Part shown: piece after piece, positions 40,794 to 49,458 of the stretch | How positions within the stretch are numbered: position 1 is the first letter of the stretch | Layout of the letters: the number at the start of each line of letters is the position of its first letter | Source of the DNA: UMGS1696 sp964623635 | GTDB lineage: Bacteria > Bacillota > Clostridia > Oscillospirales > CAG-272 | DNA length: 64,000 nt | Assembly (NCBI GenBank): GCA_964623635.1 | Contig: CAZUUA010000009.1 | Coordinates: 1 to 64,000, forward strand | Direction of reading: 5' to 3' | Notes under the pieces: model-generated | What the model saw: only the letters and a program-made list of their open reading frames with translations | Told to the model about the DNA's origin: nothing | The model's database searches: none | Program-made: the position numbers and the translations under genes

Positions 40794-41426
40794 TTATGCT
40801 TTCACGCTGTCACGGATGAAGACGATGGAGCCCTTTGCGCCGGGTACAGCACCCTTTACGGCGATCAGGTTCTTTTCGGTGTCCACCTTGACAACTTCCA
40901 GGTTCAGTACAGTTACCTGTTCGCAACCGTAGTGACCTGCCATTTTCTTGTTCTTGTAGATCTTGGACGGGGTAGAGTTTGCACCCAGAGAACCGCCCTG
41001 GCGATGAACAGGACCGCCACCATGGCTCATTCTCTTGATGGCGAAGTTCCATCTCTTCACAACGCCGGCGTAACCGTGACCCTTGGTGATACCGGTAATG
41101 TCGACCTTATCGCCAGCAGCGAAGGTATCGGCGGCTATCACGTCTCCGAGGTTCAGGTTGTCGATGTCGTCCAGACGGAATTCCTTCAGGTGTCTTCTTA
41201 CGGAAACGCCTGCCTTCTTGTAGTGACCGGCCATGGGCTTGTTCACCAGCTTCTCACGGATCTCGCCGAAAGCCAGCTGTACGGCATTGTAGCCGTCGGT
41301 CTCTACGGTCTTCTTCTGGGTAATGGGGCAGGGACCGGCTTCGATTACGGTTACCGGGATCACCTGGCCATTTTCTGCAAAGATCTGGGTCATGCCCAGC
41401 TTCTTTCCGATGATGCCTTTTTTCAT
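40794..41426 (-). CDS. rplC: 50S ribosomal protein L3
   Basis: 210 residues; MKKGIIGKKLGMTQIFAENGQVIPVTVIEAGPCPITQKKT and the loop GGPVHRQGGSLGANSTPSKIYKNKKMAGHYG, which reaches toward the peptidyl transferase centre. A 202-nt spacer separates it from rpsJ. Confidence 0.98.
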   Translation of the reverse strand: MKKGIIGKKLGMTQIFAENGQVIPVTVIEAGPCPITQKKTVETDGYNAVQLAFGEIREKLVNKPMAGHYKKAGVSVRRHLKEFRLDDIDNLNLGDVIAADTFAAGDKVDITGITKGHGYAGVVKRWNFAIKRMSHGGGPVHRQGGSLGANSTPSKIYKNKKMAGHYGCEQVTVLNLEVVKVDTEKNLIAVKGAVPGAKGSIVFIRDSVKA

Positions 41427-41628
41427 CGTTTTGCCTCCATTTTAAGATAAGGTTATTGGTTGGTCGAGGCTATCGCTGTTTTGCGTCAACCTCTCACCAA
41501 CTTGACCTCGACTGCGCATCAAGCGGCGGAACCGCTCCGCTATGGGTCCGGACGGAGATCCATTCCCATGCTCTGCTCTGTCACAGTTCTGGTTCAGGTA
41601 ATAGGGTTTCTCAGCTTCTGTAAGGAAA
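41427..41628 (-). other. Structured spacer rpsJ-rplC
   Basis: 202 nt. Stems GTCGAGG/CCTCGAC (41463-41512), AGCGG/CCGCT and CTCCG/CGGAG; no ORF or T-run terminator. Confidence 0.55.
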
Positions 41629-41940
41629 TTACAGCTTCAGGTCGATGTCCACACCTGCGGGCAGTTCCACAGACATGAGGGCTTCTACGACCTTCTGAGA
41701 AGGCTTCTTGATCTCGATCAGTCTCTTGTGGGTTCTCTGCTCGAACTGTTCACGGCTGTCCTTGTACTTGTGTACAGCACGCAGGATGGTGATGATCTCT
41801 TTTTCAGTGGGCAGCGGCACGGGACCGGAAACTTCTGCACCATTTCTCTTAGCGATCTCCACGATCTTTTCTGCTGCCTGGTCAACGAGAGAGTGTTCGT
41901 AGCTCTTGAGTCTGACTCTGATCTTTTCGTTTACTGCCAT
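41629..41940 (-). CDS. rpsJ: 30S ribosomal protein S10
   Basis: ATG 41940 with ACTGGAGGCAAAA; 103 residues. MAVNEKIRVRLKSYEHSLVDQAAEKIVEIAKRNGAEVSGPVPLPTEKEIITILR is standard, and ALMSVELPAGVDIDLKL ends it. It is the first gene of the superoperon; S10 also takes part in Nus antitermination. The longer frame to 42270 is just leader sequence. Confidence 0.98.
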   Translation of the reverse strand: MAVNEKIRVRLKSYEHSLVDQAAEKIVEIAKRNGAEVSGPVPLPTEKEIITILRAVHKYKDSREQFEQRTHKRLIEIKKPSQKVVEALMSVELPAGVDIDLKL

Positions 41941-42270
41941 TTTTGCCTCCAGTAAAATGTGTTTTGCATTTGTCTTGAATGTTTCGAAGGCGATGAACAC
42001 GCATCCGGGTGTGCCATTTTCCATCCTTTGAAATCCGGAATCCCAGTCCGCAGAAAAGCACCACTCTTTCCACAAAGGAGAGAAGGCATCGTTTCTGTCA
42101 CATCTGTATTCCGGGTCCGCTGGTCGCACAGGCAACTCACACTGTGTCAAAAAACCGCATACCGTCGTATTCATCTCGCCCGATGATCTCGGACATACTC
42201 CACGGAAATTCCCTGCCATAGATCCGACAGTAGGATCAAAGCAGCAACCTCCCGCTTCATCGCACATCAA
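41941..42270 (-). promoter_or_regulatory. Long 5' leader of the S10 superoperon
   Basis: About 330 nt between promoter and rpsJ. Hairpins in transcript order include GATCC/GGATC, CCGA/TCGG and CACAG/CTGTG. The leader also stays open in the rpsJ frame, which I take as chance. This length and folding are consistent with L4-type autogenous control, though I do not recognise a named leader class. Confidence 0.55.
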
Positions 42271-42278
42271 GTGACATT

Positions 42279-42307
42279 ATTGTACCATATTCTTTCCCCG
42301 AAATCAA
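42279..42307 (-). promoter_or_regulatory. Promoter of the S10-spc-alpha superoperon
   Basis: Minus strand TTGATT (42302-42307), 17-nt spacer, TACAAT (42279-42284); same hexamers as the groESL promoter. Confidence 0.85.
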
Positions 42308-42512
42308 GCCTTTTCGCACGGGTTTCCGTCACAAAAGCAGGAGAAAATTCACGAATCCCACGGCGCTCTTTTGTGCAATTCGCCATATGCCAAAAGCGCT
42401 ATCGTCTCACACGGCAAGCGCCCTCCTCTTCATTTGCACCTTTCAAGCCCCGCTATCACCCATTTCTCATGTGTATTCCATCGTCTTTTCACGAAAATTT
42501 ACCCTATCCCTC

Positions 42513-42541
42513 TTGCATATAAGATGATTTTGTGCTATTAT
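42513..42541 (+). promoter_or_regulatory. Promoter of the membrane protein/TelA cluster
   Basis: TTGCAT (42513-42518), 17-nt spacer ending TTGTGC, TATTAT (42536-42541), 86 nt before the first gene. The 205 nt between the two divergent promoters show nothing else. Confidence 0.7.
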
Positions 42542-42627
42542 AATAAGGTAGATAATCGGCGTCTTCCCATAGGGGCGCAGAACCCCACCGGGCAGTACGC
42601 CAAAATCCATACAAAGGAAACACGATT

Positions 42628-43728
42628 ATGTCCGATATTCTTAGAATCACCACCACCGTATCGTCGGCACCCTCGGTAGACATAGTCCCCATGGACAAAG
42701 ACTGTGCCCGATTCGTGTCCGCTAAGGAACTATCCGATACACCGCCGGTACCTGCCGAATCCCTTCCCCGTCTCTGGGGCAAAAGCAGTCGATTCTTCAC
42801 CGACCACTTCCGGGCGCTACTGTACTTCTTCCCCGTTCTGGCACTGCTTGGTGGCATTACCTGTGCCCTGACCCTGCTGACCGGCTTCGACGCAGACATC
42901 AGCCATATCCGGTCCGATTCCCTGTGGTATGCCCTGACTCTGGCCTTCTGGGGCTGTGGCGTACTGCTGATCCTGGCAGCCATATTCCCCTTCGGTCGCC
43001 GGGTCCGCCAATATCGTCCTGCCAAGGCAAACACCCCTGTGACCTTCTGCAGCTTCTTTACGGCGGCACTGCTGTGTCTGTCGTCTCTGCGGCAGCTGTA
43101 CACGGCCTTCACCACCGCACCGGATCCCTCTGCTGCCGTCAATATCCTGCCCCTTGCCAAGCTTGCCGGCGCCTTCTTGTTGGTCGCTGCCTTCTATTTT
43201 CTCTACACCGGTCTGGACAAACGGGACACGCTTGCTATGGTGCTGTCCATCGTGGCGTGCCTGGCGGTGATCATGGTGCTGTTCCGGGACTATTTCGACT
43301 TCACACTGCCTCTGAACAGTCCCCTGCGCAATCTGTCCATTCTGGCGTGGAGCGGTATGCTGCTGTTCCTGCTGACCGAAGCCCGAATGCAGGTGGATCT
43401 GTGGTACACCAGCGTGCCCTTCACCCTGTTCGGCAGCCTGTTTGCCGTGGTGTTCACCGGTGGCTACGGGCTGACCGGCGTGATCATGGCACTGTGTGGT
43501 AATGCCCAGGGCAATGCCCCATTCGATCTGATCCAGTCTGCCCTGTTTTTGGGCGTTGGCGCCATGGCATTCTTCCGGGTACGACAGCTGCCGGAACTGA
43601 TCGGAGACCATCTGCCGCCGCCGCCCACCAAGGACGAGATCAAAAAGTACGCCAAAAAGCACGGGATCACGCCAGCGGAAGGAGACGATAAAGCAGCACC
43701 GGCAGAGCCCGAAAATCCTTCCGATTGA
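42628..43728 (+). CDS. Hypothetical polytopic membrane protein
   Basis: This 366-residue protein has a hydrophilic N-terminus of about 55 residues. Eight or nine hydrophobic spans follow in paired blocks (ALLYFFPVLALLGGITCALTLL, LILAAIFPFG, FFTAALLCLSSL and so on). The C-terminus is charged and cytoplasmic-looking (PPPPTKDEIKKYAKKHGITPAEGDDK). I recognise no family. It lies just upstream of telA on the same strand and begins a likely envelope cluster. AAAGGAAACACGATT precedes ATG. Confidence 0.65.
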   Translation: MSDILRITTTVSSAPSVDIVPMDKDCARFVSAKELSDTPPVPAESLPRLWGKSSRFFTDHFRALLYFFPVLALLGGITCALTLLTGFDADISHIRSDSLWYALTLAFWGCGVLLILAAIFPFGRRVRQYRPAKANTPVTFCSFFTAALLCLSSLRQLYTAFTTAPDPSAAVNILPLAKLAGAFLLVAAFYFLYTGLDKRDTLAMVLSIVACLAVIMVLFRDYFDFTLPLNSPLRNLSILAWSGMLLFLLTEARMQVDLWYTSVPFTLFGSLFAVVFTGGYGLTGVIMALCGNAQGNAPFDLIQSALFLGVGAMAFFRVRQLPELIGDHLPPPPTKDEIKKYAKKHGITPAEGDDKAAPAEPENPSD

Positions 43729-43818
43729 TGTTTGGCAGTACAATTTCCGCATTTTTGGGAACACAAACACCCTCTCCGACTCCGTACAACACACACGACA
43801 TATACGAGGTAAGATGCT

Positions 43819-45006
43819 ATGAACGACAACAAAACGCCTGAGATCAACCTGACATTGGATCCCTTCGGCGGCGCAGCGGCAGCGCAGGCAGCACCGGAAC
43901 CGACCGCCCCGTCTCCGTCTCTTTCGGAAGCGGCAGCTCCTGCTGCTACACAGGCACCGGAGGTACCGGCTCTGGATGAATCGGCCTTCACGGAAGCAGA
44001 ACGCAAGATGATCGACGACTTCTCCCAAAAGATCGATATCACCGACTCCACCACCATTCTGGGGTTTGGCGCCTCTGCCCAAAAGAAGATCGCCGACTTC
44101 TCCGACTCTGCCTTGTCCGGTGTGCGCAACAAGGACTTCGGTGAGACCGGCGAAATGATCACCAAGCTCATCGGGCAGCTGAAGGACATGAACGAGGATG
44201 CCGAAGACAACGGTGGATTCTTGGGCCTATTCAAGAACACCAAGCGCAAGATCGAGAACCTGAAGGTCAAATACGACAAGGTCGAGGAAAGCGTCACCGA
44301 CATCACCGACACCCTGCAGCAGCACCAGATCACCCTGCTCAAGGACGTTGCCATGTTCGATAACCTGTACGAGGTCAACATGACCTACTTCAAAGAGCTG
44401 TCCATGTACATCATAGCCGGCAAAAAGAAGCTGGCCTACGAACAGACCGTGACCCTGCAGGCCCTCAAGGACAAGGCTACCGCATCTGGTCTGCCGGAGG
44501 ATGCACAGGCCGCCAACGACTTTGCCGAACAGTGTACCCGGTTCGAGCGCAAGCTCCACGACCTGGAACTGACCCGTATGGTGTCCATCCAGATGGCGCC
44601 CCAGATCCGGCTGGTACAGAACAACGACACCATGATGGCCGAAAAGATCCAGACCGTCATCATGAACACCATTCCCCTGTGGAAGAGCCAGATGGTCATT
44701 GCCCTTGGTATCGAGCACTCTCGTCAGGCCATGGAAGCCCAGCGTGCCGTCACCGATATGACCAATGAGCTACTAAAGAAAAACGCCGCCGCACTGCACC
44801 AGGCCACCGTGGATATCACCAAGGAATCCGAACGTGGCATCGTGGACATCGAGACCCTGACCCACACCAACAGCGAGCTGATCGCCACTCTGGACGACAT
44901 CACCGCCATCCAGAACGAAGGCAGAGAAAAGCGCAAGGCGGCTGAGGCTGAGCTGGATCGGATGGAGAACGAACTGAAGGCAAAGCTCATCGGCATCTCC
45001 AAATAA
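43819..45006 (+). CDS. telA: TelA/KlaA-family protein (toxic anion resistance)
   Basis: The 395-residue protein has a Pro/Ala-rich first 45 residues, then the TelA domain. FTEAERKMIDDFSQKIDITDSTTILGFGASAQKKIADFSD is a hallmark opening, followed by long coiled helices with NLYEVNMTYFKELSMYIIAGKKKL and PQIRLVQNNDTMMAEKIQTVIMNTIPLWKSQM. Members associate with tellurite or general envelope stress tolerance, often next to XpaC-like proteins, which are absent here. There is no signal peptide, so it is cytoplasmic. GAGGTAAGATGCT precedes ATG 43819. Confidence 0.9.
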   Translation: MNDNKTPEINLTLDPFGGAAAAQAAPEPTAPSPSLSEAAAPAATQAPEVPALDESAFTEAERKMIDDFSQKIDITDSTTILGFGASAQKKIADFSDSALSGVRNKDFGETGEMITKLIGQLKDMNEDAEDNGGFLGLFKNTKRKIENLKVKYDKVEESVTDITDTLQQHQITLLKDVAMFDNLYEVNMTYFKELSMYIIAGKKKLAYEQTVTLQALKDKATASGLPEDAQAANDFAEQCTRFERKLHDLELTRMVSIQMAPQIRLVQNNDTMMAEKIQTVIMNTIPLWKSQMVIALGIEHSRQAMEAQRAVTDMTNELLKKNAAALHQATVDITKESERGIVDIETLTHTNSELIATLDDITAIQNEGREKRKAAEAELDRMENELKAKLIGISK

Positions 45007-45081
45007 GTTTTCGCTTCCGCAAGTCTTTCCCCCACATAAACCACAATGCTTTCATCAAAAAAACAAGGAGTATCTTTGTTT

Positions 45082-46155
45082 ATGCTACAACATATGCAAA
45101 AGCACCGGCTGGTCACGATGGTGCTGTGCGTCATCCTCATTTTGACCCTGACCCTTCCGGCCATCGCAGCCTATCCCACACATACCGACCTTATCTCCGA
45201 TGCAGGCGGTGTGCTGTCGGAAACCACCGTATCCGCCATCCAGACCGCCAACAAGACCCTGTTCGCCAGCCGTGGCGTGAAGATCGCTGTGTGCATCACC
45301 GACGGCACCGGGGACGAATCCATCACGGATTTCTCCCGTTCCCTTTTCTCCAAATGGGAAATGTGTGACGGCGTGCTGCTGGTGCTGGATACCACGAACC
45401 AGACCTACTTTGCCGTCCAGAGCGTGGACATCGACGACACCATCACCAACACCGTTCTCAGCGACCTGCTTGCCAACAACATGGAAGAAGACTTCGCCGC
45501 CGGTAACATTGACCGTGCCGTCATGAAGACCGTCACCGCCCTGTCCCAAACCATGACCAATACCCTGCCCGATCCGAGTGCCACTGCAGCCGAATCCACT
45601 GCCACCGGGGAAGAGCAAGCACCGGCCGAGGACAAGCCTTCCGGGTTTGTGACCTTTATGAAGGTCATCCTGTGGATCATCATCATTGCCGTGCTCCTGG
45701 CCGCCGGTATCTTCGTGGTGGCGCTGTTCAACGATGACCTGGCCGATTTCATCCGCACCTATGTGTTCCGCCGGGGTCCCGTATCCCATGGTTACAATAA
45801 CCGTGGTTACAACAACCACGCCGTGCCCCATCCGGGCTACTACGACGACCGTCTCTACGGCAACCAGCGCCCTGCCAACCCAAACGGTCAGCGCAGACCC
45901 CAGGGTCAGTACCCGGGTCAAAATCCCAACGGCGATCCCCAGTATCGGCAAAACCCGCAATACCGCCAAAATCCCGGTCAACGGCAGAGCTACGACCCCT
46001 ACAACGACTACGAAGCACAATACCAGCCGCAGGGACAGCGTCGCCAAAACAGCGCTTATCCCAGCCAGAATCCACAGAGACGACCCCAGAACGGCAACGG
46101 CAGCAACAGACGCTACCAGAACCCAAACGGCTCCTACCGCGGCGGTCAATATTGA
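45082..46155 (+). CDS. TPM-domain membrane-anchored protein
   Basis: ATG 45082 gives 357 residues; TTG 45076 is closer to the AAGGAG site and is the alternative. A signal peptide (MVLCVILILTLTLPAIAA) is followed by a TPM domain: DLISDAGGVLSETTVSAIQTANKTLFASRGVKIAVCITDGTGDESITDFSRSLFSKWEMCDGVLLVLDTTNQ. Next come a Thr/Ala/Pro linker, one transmembrane span (VILWIIIIAVLLAAGIFVVALF), and a 130-residue intrinsically disordered tail of Asn/Gln/Pro/Tyr/Arg repeats (NPQYRQNPGQRQSYDPYNDY). TPM proteins act at the envelope, some as phosphatases; the tail is cytoplasmic and may condense. Confidence 0.8.
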   Translation: MLQHMQKHRLVTMVLCVILILTLTLPAIAAYPTHTDLISDAGGVLSETTVSAIQTANKTLFASRGVKIAVCITDGTGDESITDFSRSLFSKWEMCDGVLLVLDTTNQTYFAVQSVDIDDTITNTVLSDLLANNMEEDFAAGNIDRAVMKTVTALSQTMTNTLPDPSATAAESTATGEEQAPAEDKPSGFVTFMKVILWIIIIAVLLAAGIFVVALFNDDLADFIRTYVFRRGPVSHGYNNRGYNNHAVPHPGYYDDRLYGNQRPANPNGQRRPQGQYPGQNPNGDPQYRQNPQYRQNPGQRQSYDPYNDYEAQYQPQGQRRQNSAYPSQNPQRRPQNGNGSNRRYQNPNGSYRGGQY

Positions 46156-46179
46156 ACGAAGCATACACCATAGACGCAA

Positions 46180-46206
46180 GAAGCCCCCAACCACCGGGGA
46201 CTTTTT
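46180..46206 (+). terminator. Short terminator before the ABC-F gene
   Basis: AAGCCCC/GGGGACTT stem followed by T5, 25 nt past the TPM stop and 34 nt before the ABC-F start; it could also act as an attenuator of that gene. Confidence 0.6.
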
Positions 46207-46239
46207 GCAGCATAGACACATAGGAGAAAACGATCCATT

Positions 46240-48255
46240 ATGATATCCATCAGCGCAAGTGCACTGGCGTACCGCATCGGTACCCGTGACATTCTCACCG
46301 ACGTGACCTTTTCGTTGGAGGACGGCGACAAGCTGGGCATCGTCGGTGTCAACGGCAGCGGCAAATCCACGCTGCTGAAGCTGCTGACCGGCGAATATAC
46401 CCCCGACGAAGGCAGCGTCACCATCGCCAAAAGCAAGACCATTGGCCTACTGCACCAGGACGATGCGTTCCATGTGCTGTCCGTAGACGGCAGTGACGAC
46501 AACTACGACGACACGGTGCTGACCCAGATGTACGCCATTTTTCCGGAGCTGTGCCGGGCGGAGCGTCGTCTGGCGGAGCTGCAGACCGAGCTGGACGCCG
46601 CAGCACAGGGCAGCGACCAAGACCTGCTCAGTCGGCTCACCACCGAATTCACCAACCTGAATACCCGGTTCATCGCCGACGGTGGACTGTACTACAAATC
46701 CCGTTGCCAATCCATTTTGGTGAAGTTAGGCTTTGACGAAAGCTACCACCACCGCTCCGTCTCTACCCTCAGCGGCGGTCAGCGTACCCGATTGGCACTG
46801 GCCAGACTGCTGTCCCGGGAGCCGGATATCCTGCTTTTGGACGAGCCCACCAACCACCTGGACACCGGTACCATGCGTTGGCTGGAAGAACACCTGGCCG
46901 CCTATCCCAAAACGGTGCTGGTGGTCAGCCACGACCGACTGTTTCTCGACCGGGTGACCAACAAGACCTTAGACTTGGAGCACACCAAGGCGAAGCTGTA
47001 CAAATGCGCCTATACCCAATATGTGGAGGAAAAGCAAAAGTGGCGTGCCGAGCAGGAAAAGCGGTACCAGCTCCAGCAAAAGGAGATCGCCAGACTGGAA
47101 GCGTACATCGCCCAGCAGCGTGCCTGGAACCGGGAGCGCAACATCATCGCCGCCGAAAGCCGGGAGAAAGCCATCGCCCGTATGGACAAGGTGGAGAGAC
47201 CCGAAAACCTGCCGCAGAATATCCGCTTCTCGCTGACCTCCTCAGGGGAAAGCGGCAACGACGTACTGGAGGTCAAGCACCTGACCATGGCCTTTGGTAC
47301 CAACACCGAGCGTGTAAACACGCTGTTCTCCGATCTGTCGTTCTTAGTCAAAAAGCGGGAGAGAGTGTTTCTATGCGGTCCCAACGGCTGTGGCAAATCC
47401 ACGCTGATCAAGCTGCTTTTGGGACAGCTGGCGCCTACCGCCGGGGAAATCGAGCTGGGCTACAACGTGACCATCGGCTACTACGACCAGGAGAACCAGA
47501 ACCTGGACGAGAATAATACCGTGCTGGACGAGCTGTGGAACGCCTACCCCGACCTGACCCAAACGGAGATCCGCAACACGCTTGCCCTGTTCCAGTTCCG
47601 GGGAGACGACATCGAAAAGGAAGTCCGGGTGCTGTCCGGCGGCGAACGAGCCAGACTGACCCTAGCCAAGCTGATCTTGTCCAAGATGAACCTGCTGATC
47701 CTGGACGAGCCCACCAACCACTTGGACATCGGTTCCAGAGAAGCACTGGAAAACGCCCTGAACGCCTTTGACGGTACCATCATCGCCGTATCCCACGACC
47801 GGTATTTCACCCGAAAGCTGGCGACCCGGTTCATCGACCTGTCCTGCGACCGACCCATCCGCACCCTGTCCGGCGTTCACTATTGGCGTGACTTCTCCGG
47901 CACCTACGACCAATATGTGGCGCTGGGTGAGAATCCCGGTGAGGAAAGCACGGTGCTCCAAGAGGAAAAGGCTACAGAAGCCATGACCCAGAAGGAGCAG
48001 TACCAGCAGCGCAAGGCAGAGAGCGCCCGGATCCGGCAAATGGAGCGTCGTCTGGAAGCCATCGCCAAGGAGACCAAAAAATTGGAGACGGAGCTGTGCG
48101 ACATCGAGGACGAGCTGTTCGGTGAGGCCGCCACGGACTATCTGCGTGCCGGTGAGCTGTCCGACCGCAAGACCACCGTAGAAGACCGGCTCATGCAGCT
48201 GTACGAAGAAGAAGAGAACCTGCAAAACACCCTGGCAGAAAAAGACGCACAATAA
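46240..48255 (+). CDS. ABC-F family ribosomal protection/translation ATPase
   Basis: 671 residues with two ATPase domains and no membrane segment. Domain 1 has Walker A GVNGSGKSTLLKL (about 35), LSGGQRTRLALARLL, Walker B DILLLDEPTNHLD. Domain 2 has GPNGCGKSTLIKLL, LSGGERARLTLAKLIL and NLLILDEPTNHLDIGS. The linker between them is the basic coiled arm (KWRAEQEKRYQLQQKEIARLEAYIAQQRAWNRERN) that reaches the peptidyl transferase centre in ABC-F proteins. The C-terminal 95 residues form a further coiled coil, as in Uup/YfmR types. Housekeeping or antibiotic-resistance role cannot be told apart by eye. Confidence 0.93.
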   Translation: MISISASALAYRIGTRDILTDVTFSLEDGDKLGIVGVNGSGKSTLLKLLTGEYTPDEGSVTIAKSKTIGLLHQDDAFHVLSVDGSDDNYDDTVLTQMYAIFPELCRAERRLAELQTELDAAAQGSDQDLLSRLTTEFTNLNTRFIADGGLYYKSRCQSILVKLGFDESYHHRSVSTLSGGQRTRLALARLLSREPDILLLDEPTNHLDTGTMRWLEEHLAAYPKTVLVVSHDRLFLDRVTNKTLDLEHTKAKLYKCAYTQYVEEKQKWRAEQEKRYQLQQKEIARLEAYIAQQRAWNRERNIIAAESREKAIARMDKVERPENLPQNIRFSLTSSGESGNDVLEVKHLTMAFGTNTERVNTLFSDLSFLVKKRERVFLCGPNGCGKSTLIKLLLGQLAPTAGEIELGYNVTIGYYDQENQNLDENNTVLDELWNAYPDLTQTEIRNTLALFQFRGDDIEKEVRVLSGGERARLTLAKLILSKMNLLILDEPTNHLDIGSREALENALNAFDGTIIAVSHDRYFTRKLATRFIDLSCDRPIRTLSGVHYWRDFSGTYDQYVALGENPGEESTVLQEEKATEAMTQKEQYQQRKAESARIRQMERRLEAIAKETKKLETELCDIEDELFGEAATDYLRAGELSDRKTTVEDRLMQLYEEEENLQNTLAEKDAQ

Positions 48256-48412
48256 ATAGGAAGAAAAAATCCCTTGTGGAAGGTTGGTCACATGGACCCA
48301 TGCCACAGGGGATTTTCGTATTGTCTGCAAGTCGTGCTGCTTCGACCCGATACTTCTCCATCAACGGCAACACCAATGCCGTAAGTTCACCATGGGCATA
48401 TACCTTATCCAA
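48191..48412 (-). pseudogene. Short ORF with MNT-nucleotidyltransferase-like start
   Basis: TTG 48412 has AGAGGTGG upstream and a promoter at 48445. The first 29 residues (DKVYAHGELTALVLPLMEKYRVEAARL) look like the opening of MNT-type nucleotidyltransferases (iYT..EL..lv.Pi.eKYgv..v.LFGS). The GSxARG catalytic motif that should follow is missing: the frame runs into a terminator-like hairpin and then antisense to the end of the ABC-F gene. It could be a truncated gene remnant or a small RNA of about 170 nt. Confidence 0.35.
48263..48317. terminator. Bidirectional hairpin after the ABC-F gene
   Basis: AAAATCCC/GGGGATTTT plus TGTGG/CCACA stems around a 23-nt loop. On the minus strand it ends GGGATTTTTTC, fitting termination of the short leftward transcript; it may also end the ABC-F mRNA. 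Confidence 0.7.
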
Positions 48413-48444
48413 GAACCGCCACCTCTATTCGTATCCTTTCCTTC

Positions 48445-48472
48445 AGTATACCACATCTTCCCCGATTCGCAA
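48445..48472 (-). promoter_or_regulatory. Extended -10 promoter of the short leftward transcript
   Basis: TGTGGTATACT with -10 at 48445-48450, TTGCGA at 48467-48472 (16-nt spacer). It fires into the short ORF at 48191-48412. Confidence 0.55.
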
Positions 48473-48505
48473 GCGGATTTTTTGCAGAAGCCAAAGTACT
48501 GCGCT

Positions 48506-49117
48506 TCACTTTATTTTCGCCGCCAGAATGGTCTGTCCGATGGGATGCTCCGCCGGTATGTCCAGCAGCAGCACCGCATAACCACTGCCGTCCCGGAACA
48601 CCGCTGCTATGGCATTTTCCCAGTGCCAGGTCTGGATGTATTCGTACACCTTGGCGCCGGGATACTGCCGCAGGATCGCCTGTCGGTCGTAGGTGTCCAC
48701 ACCGTCACAGGGTCGCCGACTGACCACATGAGCCTGCAGCAGATCCTCCAGACCCAGCACACTTTCCATGGCACCGGCACGGTTCCCCTGTCCCTTCACC
48801 ACGATCAGATCCAGCTCCTCCGCAGGCAAATACCGCAACCGCAGATCGTCGACAGCACCACCGGCCGTGGCAGTCTCCGTGCCGTTCCATATCGGTGTGT
48901 CGTCTCCACGTGGCCGGATACCGAACACGAACCAGGTCATGCGCCACCGCAGCAGCAAATACAGGGAGCCCACCAGTCCCACAAGGCCTATCATCTGGAA
49001 AACACCGGCATATCGCTCCACCGCCGCGCCACCCAAATAGCACAGCATCCCACCGACCAGACACGCAAAGGACAGCCTCGTTGGCGGCGTAGGATCCGGA
49101 TCAGGTCTATAAATCAT
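48506..49117 (-). CDS. Hypothetical membrane protein with soluble C-terminal domain
   Basis: ATG 49117 (AGGAG at 9 nt) or ATG 49123 starts a 203-205 residue protein. Two hydrophobic spans near the start (LSFACLVGGMLCYLGGAAV and FQMIGLVGLVGSLYLLL) form a hairpin anchor. The remaining 130 residues are a soluble domain with LRLRYLPAEELDLIVVKGQG and a C-terminal GSGYAVLLLDIPAEHPIGQTILAAKIK. I recognise no family. It lies between the rpmF terminator and the short transcript and appears to be a single-gene unit. Confidence 0.6.
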   Translation of the reverse strand: MIYRPDPDPTPPTRLSFACLVGGMLCYLGGAAVERYAGVFQMIGLVGLVGSLYLLLRWRMTWFVFGIRPRGDDTPIWNGTETATAGGAVDDLRLRYLPAEELDLIVVKGQGNRAGAMESVLGLEDLLQAHVVSRRPCDGVDTYDRQAILRQYPGAKVYEYIQTWHWENAIAAVFRDGSGYAVLLLDIPAEHPIGQTILAAKIK

Positions 49118-49141
49118 CGTCATTCACTCCTTCTTATATGG

Positions 49142-49183
49142 AAAAAAAGAAAACCGTGCCAACCTCAGCGGTCACACGGTTTC
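49142..49183 (-). terminator. Terminator of rpmF
   Basis: AAACCGTG/CACGGTTT stem, then TTCTTTTTTT on the minus strand, a few nt beyond the rpmF stop. Confidence 0.85.
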
Positions 49184-49187
49184 TATG

Positions 49188-49376
49188 TCACGCATTTTCT
49201 TCTTTAGCAATGACCTGCTTGCCATCGTAATAACCGCAAGCGCGGCATACGCGGTGAGCCAGATTGTATTCTCCGCAATGAGAACACTTTACCATGCCGG
49301 GCATATCGAGCTTCCAAACGTTGGAACGTCTCTTATCTCTTCTTGCCTTAGAAACTTTTCTCTTCGGTACAGCCAT
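49188..49376 (-). CDS. rpmF: 50S ribosomal protein L32, zinc form
   Basis: 62 residues, MAVPKRKVSKARRDKRRSNVWKL, with CSHCGEYNLAHRVCRACGYYDGKQVI providing the C-x2-C...C-x2-C zinc site. It follows the YceD gene, the usual yceD-rpmF pairing, with an 82-nt spacer. Confidence 0.97.
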   Translation of the reverse strand: MAVPKRKVSKARRDKRRSNVWKLDMPGMVKCSHCGEYNLAHRVCRACGYYDGKQVIAKEENA

Positions 49377-49458
49377 GATTACACCTCCCTGTAGTGTCGG
49401 AGTACAATTTACAGTTTATTATATCACATTGTGCGCAGAATTGCAAGGGGTTTTCCGA

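Noticed and set aside
41629..42270. S10 extended at its N-terminus by 110 residues
   Set aside because: The extension is untranslated leader: the ribosome site and family start are at 41940, and hairpins fill the upstream part.
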